Of a stretch of DNA of 64,000 nt, positions 61,586 to 64,000 are shown piece after piece. Location: contig NZ_FUXW01000003.1 of NCBI RefSeq assembly GCF_900167005.1, forward strand, positions 319,261 through 383,260, read 5' to 3'. Below the pieces are notes generated by a model that did not search any database, was not told the origin of the DNA, and saw nothing but the letters and a program-made list of their open reading frames with translations. Numbering within the stretch: position 1 is the first letter of the stretch; every line of letters begins with the position of its first letter. Both the position numbers and the translations under genes were made by a program. The stretch is from Butyricicoccus pullicaecorum DSM 23266 (GTDB taxonomy: Bacteria; Bacillota; Clostridia; Oscillospirales; Butyricicoccaceae).

Positions 61586-63448
61586 TTACTTGAGCAGCTC
61601 TGCCCACAGGGCGGTATAGAGCTTGTTGGTCTCATCGGACAGGTTTAAGAAGGTCTCGGAGTTTGCAACGGCCTCGGCGCTCGGATAGTGCACCGGATCG
61701 TTCTGGATCTCCTCGGGCTGCATCTCGTAGACCTCGCGCTGCGGGCTGGAATAGCCGATGTATTCGGCGTTTGCTGCTGCCGCTTCGGTCGAGCACATGA
61801 AGTCGATAAACGCCTCAGCGCCCTCGACGTTCTTGGCGTTGGTCGGGATGCACATCGCGTCGACAAAGAGGTTGGTGCCCTCCTTGGGGACATAGAACGC
61901 AAGGTCGGGGTTCTCGTCCATCATGGTCACCGCATCACCGTTGTAATACGGTGCGGCGTACAGCTCCTCGTTGGGCAGCTTTTCCAGAATCTGATCCATG
62001 AACAGTCCCTGGAAAGTCGTCTGCTTGCCCTTGGTGATAAGCGCTGCCGCCTCGCGCAGCTCGTCCGCGTTCTCGGTGTTCTGGCTGTATCCCAGATACT
62101 TCAGTGCAATGCCCAGTGCATCACGCGGGTTGTCAAACATGGCAACCTCTCCGGCGTACTTCTCATTCCACAGCAGATCCCACGAACCAATATCGGCCTC
62201 GTCGATGTACTTGGTATTGTAGATCATACCGACCACGCCCCAAGTGTAAGGCACCGAATACTGCTGTTCGGGGTCAAAGGCAAGGTGGGTGTATTTCTCG
62301 TCGATGAGCGAGAAATTCGGGATATTATCATAGTTGATCGGCTGCACCATGCCCTCGTTGATCAGGCGTGCGACCATGTAGTCGGACGGGATCACCACGT
62401 CATAGCTCTCGGTCTTGAGACGGGAGTACATGCTCTCGTTGGAGTCAAAGGTCGTATACACGACCTTGTATCCGGTCTCGGCCTCAAACTGTTCGAGCAG
62501 GGACTCGTCCATGTACTCGCCCCAGTTATAGACGTTGACGATCTGTCCCTCGGATGCGCTGCCGCCCATCAGGCCGGCCAGCGGTCCACCGATCAGGAAG
62601 ATGCACACAACACCGGCCAGCACGCACTTGCCGATCGGATGGCTGCGCTTTTTGTACACGGTCAGCTTTTTCTTCTTGTTGAGTGCACGGGTCTGACGGA
62701 TGTTAATGACAATGAGCAGGATGAGGATGAATACAAACAGGATGGTCGACACTGCGTTGATCTTGGGACTGATGCGGCGGCGCACCATGGAGTAGATGAC
62801 GACCGACAGCGGCTGGCTGGTATTGCCCGCCGTAAAGTACGAAACCACGAAGTCGTCGATCGAGATGGTGAAAGCCATGATCGCACCGGTCACGATACCC
62901 GGCATGATCTCAGGGATAATGACCTTCCAGAACGCCTGACGCGGGGTTGCACCGAGGTCGAGCGCGGCTTCGTAGGCGTTTTTGTCCAGCTGTCTGAGCT
63001 TGGGCATGACGTTGAGCACGACATAGGGAATACAGAACGTGACATGCGCCAAAATCAGGGTCAGATACCCCTTTTCAAAGGCCAGAAAGCTGAACAGCAG
63101 CATAAACGATACACCCATGATGGTATCCGAGGACGACATGGGAATATTGTTGATGGTCAGATACACACCGCGTGTACGGCGGCCCATCTTCTGAATGCCG
63201 ATGGCGGCCGCGGTACCCAGGATGGTAGCAAAGATGGCCGAGATGACCGCGACGAAGATGGTCACATAGAGCGAATGCAGGATGCGCTCATCTTGAAACA
63301 TCTGTACATACCAATCGAGCGTAAAGCCATGCCAGGAGACGCGGCTCTTGCTGTCGTTAAACGAGAACAGCATGAGCACGAAGATCGGTGCGTACAGCAG
63401 GATGAACAGGATGGCCATGTAAAATTTCTCAATGAACTTTTTCATCAC
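61586..63448 (-). CDS. Fused spermidine/putrescine ABC permease and substrate-binding protein (PotC-PotD)
   Basis: One 620-residue chain combines two transporter parts. Residues 1-265 are a PotC-type permease with six membrane segments and the coupling motif EAALDLGATPRQAFWKVIIPEIMPG. A further membrane helix (about 275-295) then tethers an extracellular PotD-type binding domain (VYNWGEYMDESLLEQFE onward, ending TNKLYTALWAELLK). The start overlaps the upstream permease stop by 4 bp (ATGA). Such fusions occur in several Firmicutes. The ATPase (potA) should lie beyond the window edge. Confidence 0.92.
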   Translation of the reverse strand: MMKKFIEKFYMAILFILLYAPIFVLMLFSFNDSKSRVSWHGFTLDWYVQMFQDERILHSLYVTIFVAVISAIFATILGTAAAIGIQKMGRRTRGVYLTINNIPMSSSDTIMGVSFMLLFSFLAFEKGYLTLILAHVTFCIPYVVLNVMPKLRQLDKNAYEAALDLGATPRQAFWKVIIPEIMPGIVTGAIMAFTISIDDFVVSYFTAGNTSQPLSVVIYSMVRRRISPKINAVSTILFVFILILLIVINIRQTRALNKKKKLTVYKKRSHPIGKCVLAGVVCIFLIGGPLAGLMGGSASEGQIVNVYNWGEYMDESLLEQFEAETGYKVVYTTFDSNESMYSRLKTESYDVVIPSDYMVARLINEGMVQPINYDNIPNFSLIDEKYTHLAFDPEQQYSVPYTWGVVGMIYNTKYIDEADIGSWDLLWNEKYAGEVAMFDNPRDALGIALKYLGYSQNTENADELREAAALITKGKQTTFQGLFMDQILEKLPNEELYAAPYYNGDAVTMMDENPDLAFYVPKEGTNLFVDAMCIPTNAKNVEGAEAFIDFMCSTEAAAANAEYIGYSSPQREVYEMQPEEIQNDPVHYPSAEAVANSETFLNLSDETNKLYTALWAELLK

Positions 63449-64000
63449 AGCATCAGCCCCCCTTCTTCAGAGGAACCGTCATCAAACTTGTTCATCACCC
63501 ACATGCACAGGAAAATGAGTCCCATCATCACGAGCGCAATGGCCGAGCCAAGCTGGGGATTGTAGGCGTTGCCCATGAACTCGAGGTCGATGAGGTCACC
63601 GATCAGCATGTACTTACCGCCGCCGAGCAGCTTGGAGATGACGAAGGTGGACACCGAGGGCACAAAGACCATGGTGATGCCCGAAATGACACCGGGCAGC
63701 GACAGCGGGAAGATAACGCGCTGGAATACGATGCGCATGGGTGCGCCCAGATCCTGCGCGGCCTCGATGATCTTGGGATCGAGCTTGATGAGCACGGTGT
63801 AGATGGGCAGTACCATGAAGGGCAGGAAGTTATAAACCATACCCAAAACGACCGCACCCGAGGTGTTAATGAGCGGGATATAGTCCAGCGTGTAGCCGAA
63901 ATGGTTCTGCAAGAACGAAATCAGGCCAATCTGGTTCAAAAACTGATTGATAAAGCCCTTGTTTTCCAGAATGGACATCCAGGCGTAGGTGCGCAGCAGG
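63445..64000 (-). CDS. potB: Spermidine/putrescine ABC permease PotB, C-terminal part
   Basis: The gene runs off the window; the frame stays open to the edge, where residues LLRTYAW precede an internal Met at 63978. The PotB signature LLRTYAWMSIL, the coupling loop EAAQDLGAPMRIVFQRVIFPLSLPG and the last membrane segments are visible. Its stop overlaps the PotC-PotD start. The N-terminal third is missing from view. Confidence 0.9.
   Translation of the reverse strand, partial: LLRTYAWMSILENKGFINQFLNQIGLISFLQNHFGYTLDYIPLINTSGAVVLGMVYNFLPFMVLPIYTVLIKLDPKIIEAAQDLGAPMRIVFQRVIFPLSLPGVISGITMVFVPSVSTFVISKLLGGGKYMLIGDLIDLEFMGNAYNPQLGSAIALVMMGLIFLCMWVMNKFDDGSSEEGGLML

Noticed and set aside
61688-63565. 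Open frame of 625 codons on the plus strand opposite the pot genes
   Set aside because: Antisense shadow: its His/Asp/Val-rich composition is typical of the complement of GC-rich genes, and the minus-strand transporter genes are clear.

Overview
The window looks like a chromosome segment of a GC-rich member of the Clostridia, most like the Butyricicoccus/Agathobaculum/Faecalibacterium group of gut Oscillospirales. This is inferred from the gdpP-rplI-dnaB-tilS-hpt-ftsH gene order, TrkH/KtrB-type K+ uptake, NADP-type GdhA, a PotC-PotD fusion, the cysteine-rich SLH surface protein and purine-rich Shine-Dalgarno sites. No rRNA, tRNA or CRISPR array was seen. The species cannot be fixed from the sequence alone.

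Region by region. 1-8.2 kb: a minus-strand core operon (c-di-AMP phosphodiesterase, L9, replicative helicase, tRNA-Ile lysidine synthase, Hpt, FtsH) after a partial PheB-like gene. 8.3-28.7 kb: core and housekeeping genes in short units (VOC protein, PRTase, RlmA, ApgM-like mutase, KtrB, LacI regulator divergent from an inositol-dehydrogenase-like gene, PepD, Sir2, nitroreductase, ABC-F, metal exporter, DEAD-box helicase, NAGPA protein, hemolysin III, DUF1836, GdhA). Between pepD and the sir2 gene lies a 340-bp stretch made almost wholly of consecutive hairpins.

28.84-36.45 kb is an integrative mobilizable element bounded by 20-bp terminal inverted repeats. It holds a Mef-like MFS efflux gene behind a leader-peptide attenuator, an XRE regulator, a VLRF1-type Cys-rich protein, a RepA_N protein, a MobV relaxase and a large serine recombinase. 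36.5-44.5 kb is an AT-rich accessory island with a 1.5-kb-residue beta-helix/SLH surface protein and a truncated tyrosine integrase.

44.5-56.4 kb carries a QueD-like protein and then a nearly complete N-acetylgalactosamine (aga-type) catabolic locus: mannose-family PTS IIB-IIC-IID and IIA, deacetylase, AgaS deaminase/isomerase, tagatose-bisphosphate aldolase GatY/GatZ, an AraC-type regulator and a YajC homologue. Imported GalNAc-6-P would be deacetylated, deaminated/isomerised to tagatose-6-P, phosphorylated by a kinase not in the window, and split to triose phosphates. 56.6-64 kb returns to core genes (AlkD, NagZ-like GH3, GluQ-RS, Lrp, lipoprotein, MaoC) and ends inside a spermidine/putrescine ABC transporter operon.
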